The notes under the pieces: model-generated | What the model was told of the DNA's origin: nothing | The model's database searches: none | The model's input: only the letters and a program-made list of their open reading frames with translations | Source: Mycobacterium sp. 1164985.4 | GTDB taxonomy: Bacteria > Actinomycetota > Actinomycetes > Mycobacteriales > Mycobacteriaceae | Length of the DNA: 64,000 nucleotides | Assembly (NCBI RefSeq): GCF_001668575.1 | Contig: NZ_LZMD01000081.1 | Span: 1 to 64,000, forward strand | Direction of reading: 5' to 3' | Program-made: the position numbers and the translations under genes | Shown: positions 1 through 7,073 of the stretch, in pieces | Layout of the letters: each line of letters begins with the position of its first letter | How positions within the stretch are numbered: the stretch's first letter is position 1

Positions 1-426
1 GCGGCGCTCATCGGGGTGCCCGGCCTCGCGCTGTATCAGATCGCGCGGCTGCTTGGCATGAACGCCAACGTCGAGCCGGCCGAGCTGTACGACACCTGGT
101 GGCGGATACCGGTCCTGCTGTTGACCGCGTTTGCGAACGGGTGGGCCGAAGAGGTGATCGCCGTCGGCTACCTGATCACCCGACTCCGGCAGTTGCGGGT
201 GAGCCCGGCGACGGCCGTCGTCGCCACCAGCGCACTGCGCGGCCTCTACCACCTCTACCAGGGCTTCGGCGCCGGCCTTGGCAACCTGGCGATGGGCGTG
301 GTGTTCGGCTACGTCTATCTGCGCACCGGCCGGCTGTGGCCGCTGATCGTCGCGCACGCGCTGATCGACGCTGTGGCGTTCGTCGGTTATGCGCTCGCCG
401 CAGGTCATCTGGGCTGGTTGCGGTGA
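1..426 (+). CDS. CPBP-family intramembrane protease, 5' truncated by the window edge
   Basis: The reading frame is open from base 1, so the true start lies upstream. The visible ~141 residues are mostly hydrophobic and hold the three CPBP (Abi) motif regions: a glutamate pair in AEEVIAVGYLITRL, a histidine in GLYHLYQG, and a histidine/aspartate in AHALIDAVAF near the C terminus. In this family these residues coordinate a metal within the membrane and are used for prenyl-protein-type proteolysis or related cleavage; the substrate here is unknown. It ends 31 bases before the next gene on the same strand. Family assignment is fairly safe; function is inferred from family only. Confidence 0.8.
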   Translation, partial: AALIGVPGLALYQIARLLGMNANVEPAELYDTWWRIPVLLLTAFANGWAEEVIAVGYLITRLRQLRVSPATAVVATSALRGLYHLYQGFGAGLGNLAMGVVFGYVYLRTGRLWPLIVAHALIDAVAFVGYALAAGHLGWLR

Positions 427-457
427 ACAATCGCGCTCGCGACGTAGATTCTGATGG

Positions 458-1741
458 GTGACCGACAACCGGCAACCGCCCCGCGGGTTCGAGCCGCCGC
501 CGCGGCCGCGCCGGGAGCCGTCACAAGTGATCCGCCGAGACCCCAACTACCGGCCGCCTCCGCCGAACCAGCCCGCCCCGCCGATGCCGCCGGGACCCCC
601 ACCGAGGCCGCCGTCGGGTGGTCGACCCGCACCGCCGCCGCGCAGGCCACCACCGCCCCGCAGGCCACCACCGCCTCCCCCGCCGATGAGCGCCAGGCCG
701 GCCGCCGAGCGCAGACCGGCCCCACCGCGCATGCCGATACCGCCCCCGGCCGCACCTGCGCCACCGAAGCCGAAGCGCACTCGGCGCAAACGGCATTGGG
801 GACGTCTGTTGTTGGTCGTCCTGATGTTGGCCGTCGCGGGCGTGGTGGCGGGCGGGCTCTGGGTCGACTCGTCGCTGCAGCGCATCACCGCGCTCGTCGA
901 CTACCCTGACCGTCCCGCGTCGGGTCCGGGAACCACGTGGCTGCTGGTCGGCTCGGACAGCCGCCAGGATCTGACCCCCGAACAGCAGGCGGAGTGGACC
1001 ACCGGAGGAGACCTCGGTGACGGGCGCACCGACACCATCCTGGTGGTGCACATCCCCGGCATCGCCTCGGGCACCAAGGCGACGATGGTCTCGATCCCCC
1101 GCGACTCGTACGTGTCGATTCCCGGCTACGGCAGCGACAAGATCAACGCCGCGTTCACCCTGGGCGGCGCCCAGCTGCTCGTCCAAACGGTCGAGGAGGC
1201 GACCGGGCTGCGGATGGACCATTACGCCGAGATCGGCTTCGGCGGGTTCGCCACCATGGTCGACGCCGTCGGCGGGGTCCAAGTGTGCCCAACCGAACCC
1301 ATCAGCGACCCGCTCGCCGGCATCGACCTGCCCGCCGGATGCCAGGAACTCGACGGCCGCAGCGCGCTCGGATTCGTCCGCTCCAGGGCCACGCCGCGCG
1401 CCGACCTGGACCGCATGCGCCACCAGCAGGAGTTCATGGCGGCCCTGCTGCACCGCGCCACCAGCCCGTCCGTGCTGCTCAACCCCCTGCGGTGGTATCC
1501 CATGGCGCGCGCGGCCACGCGCACCGTCACCGTCAACGAAAACGACCACGTGTGGAACCTGGCCCGGCTCGCCTGGGCGATGCACGGCGACGTACTGACC
1601 ACGACCGTGCCCATCGGCGAATACACCAGCGGCGACGTCGGTTCGGTCGTGGTGTGGGACGATGAGCTCTCGAGCGAGCTGTTCGAGGCGTTGCGCACCG
1701 ACGCCGCCATCCCCGCCGATGTCCTCGACGCGCAGCCGTGA
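458..1741 (+). CDS. LytR-CpsA-Psr (LCP) family cell-wall ligase
   Basis: This 427-residue protein begins at a GTG. It has a long proline- and arginine-rich cytoplasmic N terminus (about residues 1-110), one transmembrane helix (about 113-135), then an extracellular LCP domain. Visible LCP signatures are LLVGSDSR, GDGRTDTILVVH, VSIPRDSYV, KINAAF and the arginine-rich FVRSRATPRADLDRMRHQQ. LCP enzymes transfer polyprenyl-phosphate-linked glycans to peptidoglycan; in mycobacteria this joins arabinogalactan to the wall. The position just before bfrB corresponds to Rv3840 in M. tuberculosis, which as I recall is much shorter. No clear Shine-Dalgarno precedes the GTG, so the start is the least certain part. 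Confidence 0.85.
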   Translation: MTDNRQPPRGFEPPPRPRREPSQVIRRDPNYRPPPPNQPAPPMPPGPPPRPPSGGRPAPPPRRPPPPRRPPPPPPPMSARPAAERRPAPPRMPIPPPAAPAPPKPKRTRRKRHWGRLLLVVLMLAVAGVVAGGLWVDSSLQRITALVDYPDRPASGPGTTWLLVGSDSRQDLTPEQQAEWTTGGDLGDGRTDTILVVHIPGIASGTKATMVSIPRDSYVSIPGYGSDKINAAFTLGGAQLLVQTVEEATGLRMDHYAEIGFGGFATMVDAVGGVQVCPTEPISDPLAGIDLPAGCQELDGRSALGFVRSRATPRADLDRMRHQQEFMAALLHRATSPSVLLNPLRWYPMARAATRTVTVNENDHVWNLARLAWAMHGDVLTTTVPIGEYTSGDVGSVVVWDDELSSELFEALRTDAAIPADVLDAQP

Positions 1742-1801
1742 GCGGCGCTACAGCAAACTGATGCTCGGCCCTGTAAGCGCCATCACAAAGGCTGCGCTCA
1801 A

Positions 1802-1840
1802 TTAGGCTAAGCTCGCCTGTGTTAGGCCGACCTTCACTGA
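1802..1840 (+). promoter_or_regulatory. Two tandem IdeR-like iron boxes upstream of bfrB
   Basis: Two 19-base windows starting at 1802 and 1822, exactly 20 bases apart, both begin TTAGG and resemble the IdeR consensus (13 of 19 and 11 of 19 matches by eye). In M. tuberculosis bfrB is activated by iron-loaded IdeR through tandem boxes, so both position and pairing fit. The individual matches are moderate; the pairing and the gene context carry the call. Confidence 0.5.
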
Positions 1841-1873
1841 CAATGCCGTCTGACCTGGCATATCGTGGCGGTC

Positions 1874-2419
1874 ATGACCATCGCCGAAGCGTCCGACACG
1901 AAATTCCACGCCCTTCTGCAAGAGCAGATCCGCAACGAATTCGGGGCCGCGCAGCAATATCTTGCGATCGCCGTTCACTTCGACGGCGCGGACCTTCCGC
2001 AGCTGGCCAAGCACTTCTACCGCCAGTCCGTCGAAGAGCGCAATCACGCGATGATGCTGGTCCAGTACCTGATCGACCGTGACGTCGAGGTCGAAATCCC
2101 CGGGGTCGACCCGGTGCGCAACAACTTCGCCACACCACGCGACGCGCTCGCCCTGGCCCTCGACCAGGAACGTACGGTCACCGAACAGATCAGCCGGTTG
2201 GCCGGTGTGGCCCGCGACGAGGGCGACCATCTCGGCGAGCAGTTCATGCAGTGGTTCCTCGGCGAACAGGTCGAGGAGGTCGCGCAGATGACGACGCTGG
2301 TGCGTATCGCCGACCGGGCCGGCGCCAACCTGTTCCATCTGGAGGACTTCGTCGCGCGCGAACTGGGTGCGGCGGCAGCGGACAGCGCTGCGCCGAAGGC
2401 CGCGGGCGGCAGCCTCTAA
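1874..2419 (+). CDS. bfrB: Ferritin BfrB, iron storage
   Basis: Encodes a 181-residue ferritin, the same length as M. tuberculosis BfrB, and very close to it throughout (FHALLQEQIRNEF, LAKHFYRQSVEERNHAMML, ALDQERTVTEQ, GEQFMQWFLGEQVEEV). Ferroxidase-type ligands are visible: Glu in QIRNEF, Glu-Glu-Arg-Asn-His in VEERNH, and Glu/Gln in helices C and D. It forms a 24-subunit cytosolic cage that oxidises Fe(II) and stores Fe(III). The ATG at 1874 is chosen over the in-frame GTG at 1865 because it gives the family length. The stop abuts the stop of convergent glpQ1 with no gap. Regulation is probably by IdeR. Confidence 0.95.
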   Translation: MTIAEASDTKFHALLQEQIRNEFGAAQQYLAIAVHFDGADLPQLAKHFYRQSVEERNHAMMLVQYLIDRDVEVEIPGVDPVRNNFATPRDALALALDQERTVTEQISRLAGVARDEGDHLGEQFMQWFLGEQVEEVAQMTTLVRIADRAGANLFHLEDFVARELGAAAADSAAPKAAGGSL

Positions 2420-3271
2420 CTAGTCGCGCCCCGCACCCGCCAGACCGTTCTGCAGCCAATCCTTGGTGCGGCCGGGATGGTTGGTCGCTACCCAGGCCAC
2501 CCCTAGGTCGCGGCAGTAATGGACGTCCTCGAAATGGTCGACGGTCCAGCAGTACATCGCCCGGCCCTGCGCGGCCGCCCGGTCGACCAGTTCCGGATGC
2601 TCACGCAGCGTCGCGATCGAGGGCCCCACCGCGGTGGCGCCCACGGTCGTCGCCGCGCTACCGCCCAGATACCGCGACGTCTCGCCGAGCAACACCGTCG
2701 GCAACATCGGCGCCGCCCGGCGAATCCGCCACACCGCGGCGGCGGAGAACGACATCACCACCGCGCGCGCCAGGTCCGCCGAAGCCGGCGCGGCGATGCC
2801 GAACTTGTGCAACAGCGCCAGCACCTTGCTCTCCACCAGCGCACCGAACCGGACGGGATGTTTGGTCTCGATGAACAGCTTGACCGGCCGGTTCCAGTCG
2901 AGCACTAGAGAGATCAGGTCCTCGAGAGTGAGCAACCCGGTATCGCCTTGCGCCTCAACAGCATTCCGGCTTGGATGCCAGCCGCCGAAGTCCAGTTCGC
3001 GTAGCTGGGCGAGGGTCATGTCACTGACGAGGCCGGTGCCGTTCGACGTCCGGTCGACCCTGCGGTCGTGTACGCAGACCAAATGGCCGTCACGAGTGAG
3101 CCGCACGTCGCACTCGACGCCGTCCGCGCCCTCCTTGAGCGCAAGCTCGTACGCCGCGAGCGTGTGCTCGGGACGGTCGGCCGACGCGCCACGGTGCGCG
3201 ACGACGAATGGATGGCCCCCGAGCGTCGGTCCGGAAGCCGCGGCGTCGGCGGCTTCGGAGTCGCCAGTCAT
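2420..3271 (-). CDS. glpQ1: Glycerophosphodiester phosphodiesterase GlpQ1
   Basis: A 283-residue TIM-barrel GDPD protein. Catalytic and metal residues appear in order: HRG (VVAHRGASADRPEHTL), the Glu and Asp of GVECDVRLTRDG, and the second histidine in CVHDRRVDRTSNGTG. It hydrolyses glycerophosphodiesters to glycerol 3-phosphate and an alcohol. There is no clear signal peptide. It is followed on the plus strand side by convergent bfrB and lies 5 bases downstream of the DUF4328 gene, with which it is probably co-transcribed. Same neighbourhood as Rv3842c. Confidence 0.93.
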   Translation of the reverse strand: MTGDSEAADAAASGPTLGGHPFVVAHRGASADRPEHTLAAYELALKEGADGVECDVRLTRDGHLVCVHDRRVDRTSNGTGLVSDMTLAQLRELDFGGWHPSRNAVEAQGDTGLLTLEDLISLVLDWNRPVKLFIETKHPVRFGALVESKVLALLHKFGIAAPASADLARAVVMSFSAAAVWRIRRAAPMLPTVLLGETSRYLGGSAATTVGATAVGPSIATLREHPELVDRAAAQGRAMYCWTVDHFEDVHYCRDLGVAWVATNHPGRTKDWLQNGLAGAGRD

Positions 3272-3276
3272 ACGAC

Positions 3277-4317
3277 CTATGCTGCCGGGTCCTGCCCTCG
3301 GGACTCAACCGGAACCTCGGGCTCGGGCTGATCCTCGGGACGCGAGCCGTCGTCGGGGACGATCACCCAGCGCTTGCTCGGCCGCTCGACCGGGCGCCGC
3401 TCGAAGCCCGAAACGACCTTCTCGGCCAGGAGGAGGGTCGCCAGCGCGAGCAGGTACGCGATCATCGTGGTCATGGTGTTGTCGGCGATGCCCTGCGCGT
3501 CGCGCGTGAAGCTGGTCGCGATCGACCAGATCGACACCGCGTAGCTGGCGATCCACGCCAGCCACCACACCACGATCGGCCGGCGCAGATGGCCGAGTCG
3601 TTCCTCGACGGCCGCCAGCTCGATGACGAACACCGGCGCCCAGAACAGGTTGACGAACGGGAGCAGACAGCCGGCCTGCAGCCGCCAGGACGGTCGAGGA
3701 TCGGTGGCCCCCCGAAACGCATACGCGGCGGCCCGTCGCGAGATCAGCCAGTTGGTCAGCATGATCAGGCTCGCCACCACCATGAACGCCGCGACGACGC
3801 TGAGCACGACGCCGAACCACGTCGCGATCGCGGCGAGCCAAGGAGGCAGCAACACCGTGCGGTTGATGATCAGCAGCGCGTAGCGCGCCAGGTGGATCAG
3901 GGCCGCAGCACCTAGGACCGCCATCGTCAGCCACAGGGTGCCGCGCAGCACGCCCGACGACGGCCCGCCGCGCGCCACCTCCTGCTGTTGGTCGGCCGGT
4001 GCGATCTGGTCGACGAGGCCCCACCGCGGGATGGTCGCGTAGCGCGGTGTCGGGCCGAGGACCCGCCTGGGACGCCGCGGATGCGGCGGTGCGCCGGGCC
4101 GCACGGCGACCCACCGATAGCCGGGGGGCAACTGCGGCCGCGACCCGATGCCCGGACCGCCTCCGGCGGGACCGGGCGGACGAGCACTCCACTGGGCATC
4201 CGAGGTCGGTGCGGGCGCCGACGGCGGCATCAACGAACCGTTGCAGCGTGGACACCACGTCCGGCGGCGGTCGCGCACGTTCCACCGGGTTCCACACTGG
4301 GAACACACCTGGATCAT
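3277..4317 (-). CDS. Zinc-ribbon DUF4328 membrane protein (Rv3843c type)
   Basis: 346 residues. The N terminus carries a small zinc ribbon (CSQCG and CPRCNG), followed by a proline-rich linker to about residue 120 and then around six hydrophobic segments typical of DUF4328, ending in an acidic tail. The M. tuberculosis counterpart beside glpQ1 has similar length and unknown function. The start codon at 4317 has a strong ribosome site (GGAG, 5 bases upstream) and overlaps the stop of a 9-codon mini-ORF by ATGA, so its translation may depend on re-initiation (see 4314-4387). Confidence 0.85.
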   Translation of the reverse strand: MIQVCSQCGTRWNVRDRRRTWCPRCNGSLMPPSAPAPTSDAQWSARPPGPAGGGPGIGSRPQLPPGYRWVAVRPGAPPHPRRPRRVLGPTPRYATIPRWGLVDQIAPADQQQEVARGGPSSGVLRGTLWLTMAVLGAAALIHLARYALLIINRTVLLPPWLAAIATWFGVVLSVVAAFMVVASLIMLTNWLISRRAAAYAFRGATDPRPSWRLQAGCLLPFVNLFWAPVFVIELAAVEERLGHLRRPIVVWWLAWIASYAVSIWSIATSFTRDAQGIADNTMTTMIAYLLALATLLLAEKVVSGFERRPVERPSKRWVIVPDDGSRPEDQPEPEVPVESRGQDPAA

Positions 4318-4387
4318 TTCGCTCCTTGCGTACGCGGGATCATTTCGCTCCTCGCCTGCGCAGGATCGGCATTCCTCGCCCGACCAT
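4314..4387 (-). repeat. MIRU-like chain of two overlapping mini-ORFs before the DUF4328 gene
   Basis: On the minus strand two tiny ORFs run head to tail: 4387-4340 (15 codons, ending RRRGAK) and 4343-4314 (9 codons, MIPRTQGAK). Each stop overlaps the next ATG as ATGA, and the second overlaps the start of the DUF4328 gene in the same way. The junction GGAGCGAAATGATC is present twice, 26 bases apart (plus-strand copies at 4311 and 4337). Mycobacterial interspersed repetitive units are known for small ORFs that link flanking genes through ATGA overlaps; this matches that pattern. Confidence 0.6.
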
Positions 4388-4410
4388 TCGACCAGGGTAG
4401 CGACGATCTG

Positions 4411-4752
4411 TCAGACCACGCCCGGGCCACCGTCGTCGGTGACCACCGGCCTGCCGGCCCCGGCCCAGGCGAACATGCCGCCGTCGACGTTGACCGGCGA
4501 GTAGCCGTTCCTGGCCAGGTACTGCGCCACCCGCTGCGAGCGCCCACCGGCGGCGCAGATCACGTACACCCGGGCCTCGGTGTCGATCTCCGCGAGGCGC
4601 GCGGGAATCTGGCTCATCGGGATGTGCCGTGCGTCCGGTGCGTGACCGCGAGCCCACTCGTCGTCCTCCCGGACATCCAGAAGGATCGCGTCGGGTCCGA
4701 ACGTCGTCGGCACCTCGGCGATGTCGGCCTGCGCAACCTCAGCCTCGTCCAT
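4411..4752 (-). CDS. Single-domain rhodanese-like sulfurtransferase
   Basis: 113 residues forming one rhodanese domain. The start of the domain is seen in AILLDVREDDEWARGHAPDA and the active-site loop as CAAGGRS, with the catalytic cysteine near residue 66. Such proteins carry sulfur as a persulfide; the physiological acceptor is unknown. It is transcribed toward the DUF4328 gene (about 90 bases downstream) and may share its transcript. Confidence 0.9.
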   Translation of the reverse strand: MDEAEVAQADIAEVPTTFGPDAILLDVREDDEWARGHAPDARHIPMSQIPARLAEIDTEARVYVICAAGGRSQRVAQYLARNGYSPVNVDGGMFAWAGAGRPVVTDDGGPGVV

Positions 4753-4803
4753 GCCTCAATGCTGACATGCCGTCGGGCGCCGCGCGCCGACAGCAATCCC
4801 GAC

Positions 4804-4903
4804 CTATCCACAGTTTCCACAGGTTCATCCACAGGCCCGCCACGTCGAAGAACCCGCCGTGAGCCGCTGAATCTGTGCTTTTCCTGAGGAAAACTGTGGA
4901 TAA
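4804..4903. promoter_or_regulatory. Cluster of DnaA-box-like 9-mers
   Basis: Three same-orientation copies lie in tandem: CTATCCACA at 4804, GTTTCCACA at 4813 and TCATCCACA at 4825 (one, two and one mismatches to TTATCCACA). A perfect inverted copy, TGTGGATAA, is at 4895-4903. There is no dnaA or dnaN here, so this is not the replication origin; it could be a DnaA-regulated promoter or a titration site for the genes on either side (4411-4752 and 5122-5280). Confidence 0.4.
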
Positions 4904-5055
4904 CCCGTCGGGTATCCAGCGTTCCCATCAACAGATTCTCGACTGGCGAGCGAAATCCCTAGTCGAACTAATCGCAGAGTCGGGTCATGCGACGTCGACG
5001 ACGGCACATGTCGAGCCGATTTTCCCGGCGACACATCAGGGGTTATGATCGGCGT

Positions 5056-5085
5056 CACAGCTGGCAAGCTGTGATCGATCTCACG
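5056..5085 (+). promoter_or_regulatory. CRP/Cmr-type site and adjoining hairpin
   Basis: TGTGATCGATCTCACG at 5070-5085 fits the cAMP-receptor motif TGTGA-N6-TCAC(A/G), which mycobacterial CRP (Rv3676 type) recognises. It overlaps a perfect inverted repeat, CACAGCT-ggca-AGCTGTG at 5056-5073. Both lie about 40-65 bases upstream of the small membrane-protein gene at 5122, a place where either activation or repression is possible. The rest of the 369-base gap before that gene holds the DnaA-like boxes and nothing else I can identify. Confidence 0.5.
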
Positions 5086-5121
5086 GGGGGAGACTTCAAA
5101 GATGCAGGTCAGGAGGGGTTC

Positions 5122-5280
5122 ATGACGTCTTCGATGGGTTCGGGTTCGGCCATGCCACCCACGGAGTGGCAATCGTCGACGCCGTCCGCCTACACCCGCA
5201 CCCAGTTGATGGCGTTCCTGCGCGCCGGTGTGATCGCGCTGGTGCTCCTGGTCGTGCTTGCACTCATCGTCCTGTACTGA
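5122..5280 (+). CDS. Small single-pass membrane protein, 52 residues
   Basis: Starts at an ATG preceded by an excellent ribosome site (AGGAGG, 5 bases upstream). Residues 1-30 are polar, rich in Ser/Thr/Pro; residues about 33-52 form one transmembrane helix that runs to the C terminus (VIALVLLVVLALIVLY). The topology is that of a small tail-anchored or regulatory membrane peptide; no family is recognised. A CRP-type site lies upstream and a terminator hairpin follows at 5324. The strong ribosome site and the clean hydrophobic helix are the reasons for calling it real. Confidence 0.7.
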   Translation: MTSSMGSGSAMPPTEWQSSTPSAYTRTQLMAFLRAGVIALVLLVVLALIVLY

Positions 5281-5290
5281 CGAACGCCCG

Positions 5291-5323
5291 CCTCGAACTC
5301 GATACATCCTCGAACTCGATACA
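5291..5323. repeat. Two tandem copies of a 16-base sequence
   Basis: CCTCGAACTCGATACA occurs at 5291-5306 and again at 5308-5323, between the small membrane gene and the terminator. Probably a simple local duplication. Confidence 0.6.
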
Positions 5324-5355
5324 AAGAGCCGCCGGTCGATGACTCGGCGGCTCTT
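5324..5355. terminator. Bidirectional hairpin terminator between small gene and sodN
   Basis: AAGAGCCGCC (5324-5333) pairs perfectly with GGCGGCTCTT (5346-5355) around a 12-base loop. It sits between two convergent genes and is the only strong hairpin there. A T tract is short, as is usual for mycobacterial terminators. Confidence 0.65.
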
Positions 5356-5373
5356 CGGTGTCAGGCGGTTGGG

Positions 5374-5796
5374 TCAGGCGGGCGGATAGACACCCATCTG
5401 CTTGCCTTTGTCGGTCTGCCAGAAGATGTCGGCGATTTCGTCGATCGTCTTGAGCAACTTCTCGGCGACCGCGACGTCGAGCGACTTCTTGACATCGCCG
5501 GCGCCGTGCACTCCGTCCCAGAACAGCTGGTGCAGGTTGGGGAACTGCTCGAAGTGGTCCTTGGTGAAGAAGTCGGCCCACAGCACCATCAGGTGATGTT
5601 TGACCTCTTCGGCCTGGCGTTCCTTGATGATGATGCAGCGCGCGCGGAAGTGCTCATCGTCGGAGTCGTGATACTTCTGGATCGTCTTCAAGCACGAGAG
5701 CGCCTCGATTTTGGCCTGCGCGGGGTCGTAGACGCCGCAGTACAGATCGCAGTGGGCATGGGCGGGGGTTGCGTTGTTGAACAATCGATGCAGCAT
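5374..5796 (-). CDS. sodN: Nickel superoxide dismutase SodN
   Basis: 140 residues. A 14-residue leader (MLHRLFNNATPAHA) precedes HCDLYCGVYDPAQA, the nickel hook of Ni-SOD, where mature His1, Cys2 and Cys6 bind nickel. The leader length equals that of Streptomyces SodN, which fixes the start at 5796. The rest (DDEHFRARCIIIKERQAEEVKHH, VLWADFF, FPNLHQLFWDGVH) matches the Ni-SOD four-helix bundle. It disproportionates superoxide in a hexamer after leader removal. Oddity: position 5 of the mature protein is Tyr instead of the usual Pro. It is divergent from sodX with about 20 bases between starts and occupies the place of sodA (Rv3846) in M. tuberculosis. Confidence 0.93.
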   Translation of the reverse strand: MLHRLFNNATPAHAHCDLYCGVYDPAQAKIEALSCLKTIQKYHDSDDEHFRARCIIIKERQAEEVKHHLMVLWADFFTKDHFEQFPNLHQLFWDGVHGAGDVKKSLDVAVAEKLLKTIDEIADIFWQTDKGKQMGVYPPA

Positions 5797-5819
5797 GTGT
5801 CCTAACTTACCCTTTGGGT

Positions 5820-6161
5820 GTGCGCCGCAACCAGACACCGCGACGCTGGCCGCTGCGGCTGTTCCGAGTGGTGGACGACTCGATGCGCCCGACGGTTGCT
5901 CCGGGCGACGGGCTTTTGGGCATGCGGGGCGGTCGCATTCGGCGGGGCCAGCTAAGGGTGTTCCGGGATCCGCGCCAGTCGGGACGGTGGCTCGTCAAGC
6001 GGGTCGGCGATGTGTACGGCGCGGGCCGCGACGTGATCTTTGAAGCCCGCTCAGACAATCCGGGCGCGCCCGGCGCCGTCGACTCGCATGATTTCGGTTG
6101 GATCTCGGCGGCCGGGTCGTATCGCGTGCTGTGGACTGCCCGAGGCGATTCCGGCCGTTAG
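5820..6161 (+). CDS. sodX: SodX, signal-peptidase-like Ni-SOD maturation protease
   Basis: 113 residues, an S26-type (LexA/signal peptidase) fold. The serine nucleophile is in VVDDSMRPTVAPGDGLLG (near residue 22) and the general-base lysine in WLVKRVGDV. SodX removes the SodN leader so that His1 of the nickel hook is exposed; sodN-sodX adjacency is the usual arrangement in actinobacteria. The GTG at 5820 is used; a TTG at 5814 in frame is the alternative, and neither has a clear ribosome site. Confidence 0.85.
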   Translation: MRRNQTPRRWPLRLFRVVDDSMRPTVAPGDGLLGMRGGRIRRGQLRVFRDPRQSGRWLVKRVGDVYGAGRDVIFEARSDNPGAPGAVDSHDFGWISAAGSYRVLWTARGDSGR

Positions 6162-6282
6162 CAGTCGTGTCCTCTTGCGTGCCAGCCGAGTTCTGCCGCA
6201 TGCTGAGCAAATCGACCCACTGGCGTGTCGGGCCATCAGTCGGCTGGGGCCGGCGTCCGAACACCGATGGCGCGGAGGCGAT

Positions 6283-6816
6283 ATGGAGAGGGAGTCGGGT
6301 AAGGCGATCGAAGTCGCCCCCTTTCATTCACGCGGTTCACTCAAGGGTTTCGTGATCTCGGGCCGTTGGCCGGACTCGACCAAGGAATGGGCGCAGCTGC
6401 TCATGGTCGCCGTCCGCGTCGCGTCGCTCCCCGGATTGCTGTCCACGACAACGATATTCGGTGCCCGCGAAGAGCTGCCCGACGAGCCCGAACCCAACAC
6501 CGTCGGCTTGGTCGTCGCCGAGGGCACCGTGGTGGGCGAATCAGCGGTGCCGCCAGGTTATTTCGCCGAGCACCAGCCTCCGGCGCTGCTGATGCTGCAT
6601 CCCCCTTCGGAAACCACGCCGTCGCTGCCCGAGTGCAACGGAGCGGCGTCTGGCTGCGTGCTGCTGCCCGGGCTCCCACACCTCGGCCTCGAGCACCGCG
6701 CCGCGTGGGTGGAAGCCGAAGCGGACGGAACGGTGACCTCGATGGTGAGCCGCGTCGGCGTCGACCCGATCAGCCATCCGGATACCGCGATACTTGCGAT
6801 GCTGCTTGCGGCATAA
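6283..6816 (+). CDS. Conserved hypothetical protein, Rv3847 type
   Basis: 177 residues, the same length as M. tuberculosis Rv3847. The first half holds the conserved stretch GFVISGRWPDSTKEWAQ. No catalytic motif, signal peptide or membrane segment is visible. In M. tuberculosis it lies directly after sodA; here it follows sodX in the same place, so the superoxide dismutase locus is conserved although the enzyme type is not. The ATG at 6283 follows GGAGG at 6274-6278. Confidence 0.85.
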   Translation: MERESGKAIEVAPFHSRGSLKGFVISGRWPDSTKEWAQLLMVAVRVASLPGLLSTTTIFGAREELPDEPEPNTVGLVVAEGTVVGESAVPPGYFAEHQPPALLMLHPPSETTPSLPECNGAASGCVLLPGLPHLGLEHRAAWVEAEADGTVTSMVSRVGVDPISHPDTAILAMLLAA

Positions 6817-6904
6817 GGGCTTTCGAAGCATTCGATTCGGATCCCTGAACAGCGAATTCGGCTGCCCGAAAACACTGCGGCGCTGGCGCATCCGCTTGAC
6901 CGCG

Positions 6905-7020
6905 GCTAAGGTCGGTTCAGTAAGCGAAGGGGAGTAGCCCCCAATCGTCGTGTCGACATACTGGCGCAAGCCCGGCCGACGAACCACACCCCGTGTGGTG
7001 GGCGAGACCTTCGACCGAAG
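6905..7020 (+). ncRNA. yybP-ykoY manganese riboswitch
   Basis: The leader of the next gene contains the two conserved loops of this class: GAAGGGGAGTAGCCC at 6926-6940 and GGGCGAGACCTTCG at 7000-7013. They are closed by an outer stem (AAGGTC at 6908-6913 with GACCTT at 7006-7011). Between them lie GTCGACATACTGG and a variable hairpin CCACAC/GTGTGG. This riboswitch binds Mn2+ and turns on Mn exporter genes. The gene downstream is a UPF0016 exporter, a known partner. Confidence 0.88.
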
Positions 7021-7073
7021 CCGGCGGGCGGAGAGCTCGGCATCGTCGGCGACGCGTCGAAAGGGTCGTCCGA

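Noticed and set aside
3208..3915. Long plus-strand ORF opposite glpQ1 and DUF4328
   Set aside because: Arg/Asp/His-rich composition typical of antisense frames in GC-rich DNA, no ribosome site.
4804..4903. Replication origin
   Set aside because: DnaA-like boxes occur but dnaA, dnaN, rpmH and an AT-rich unwinding stretch are missing.
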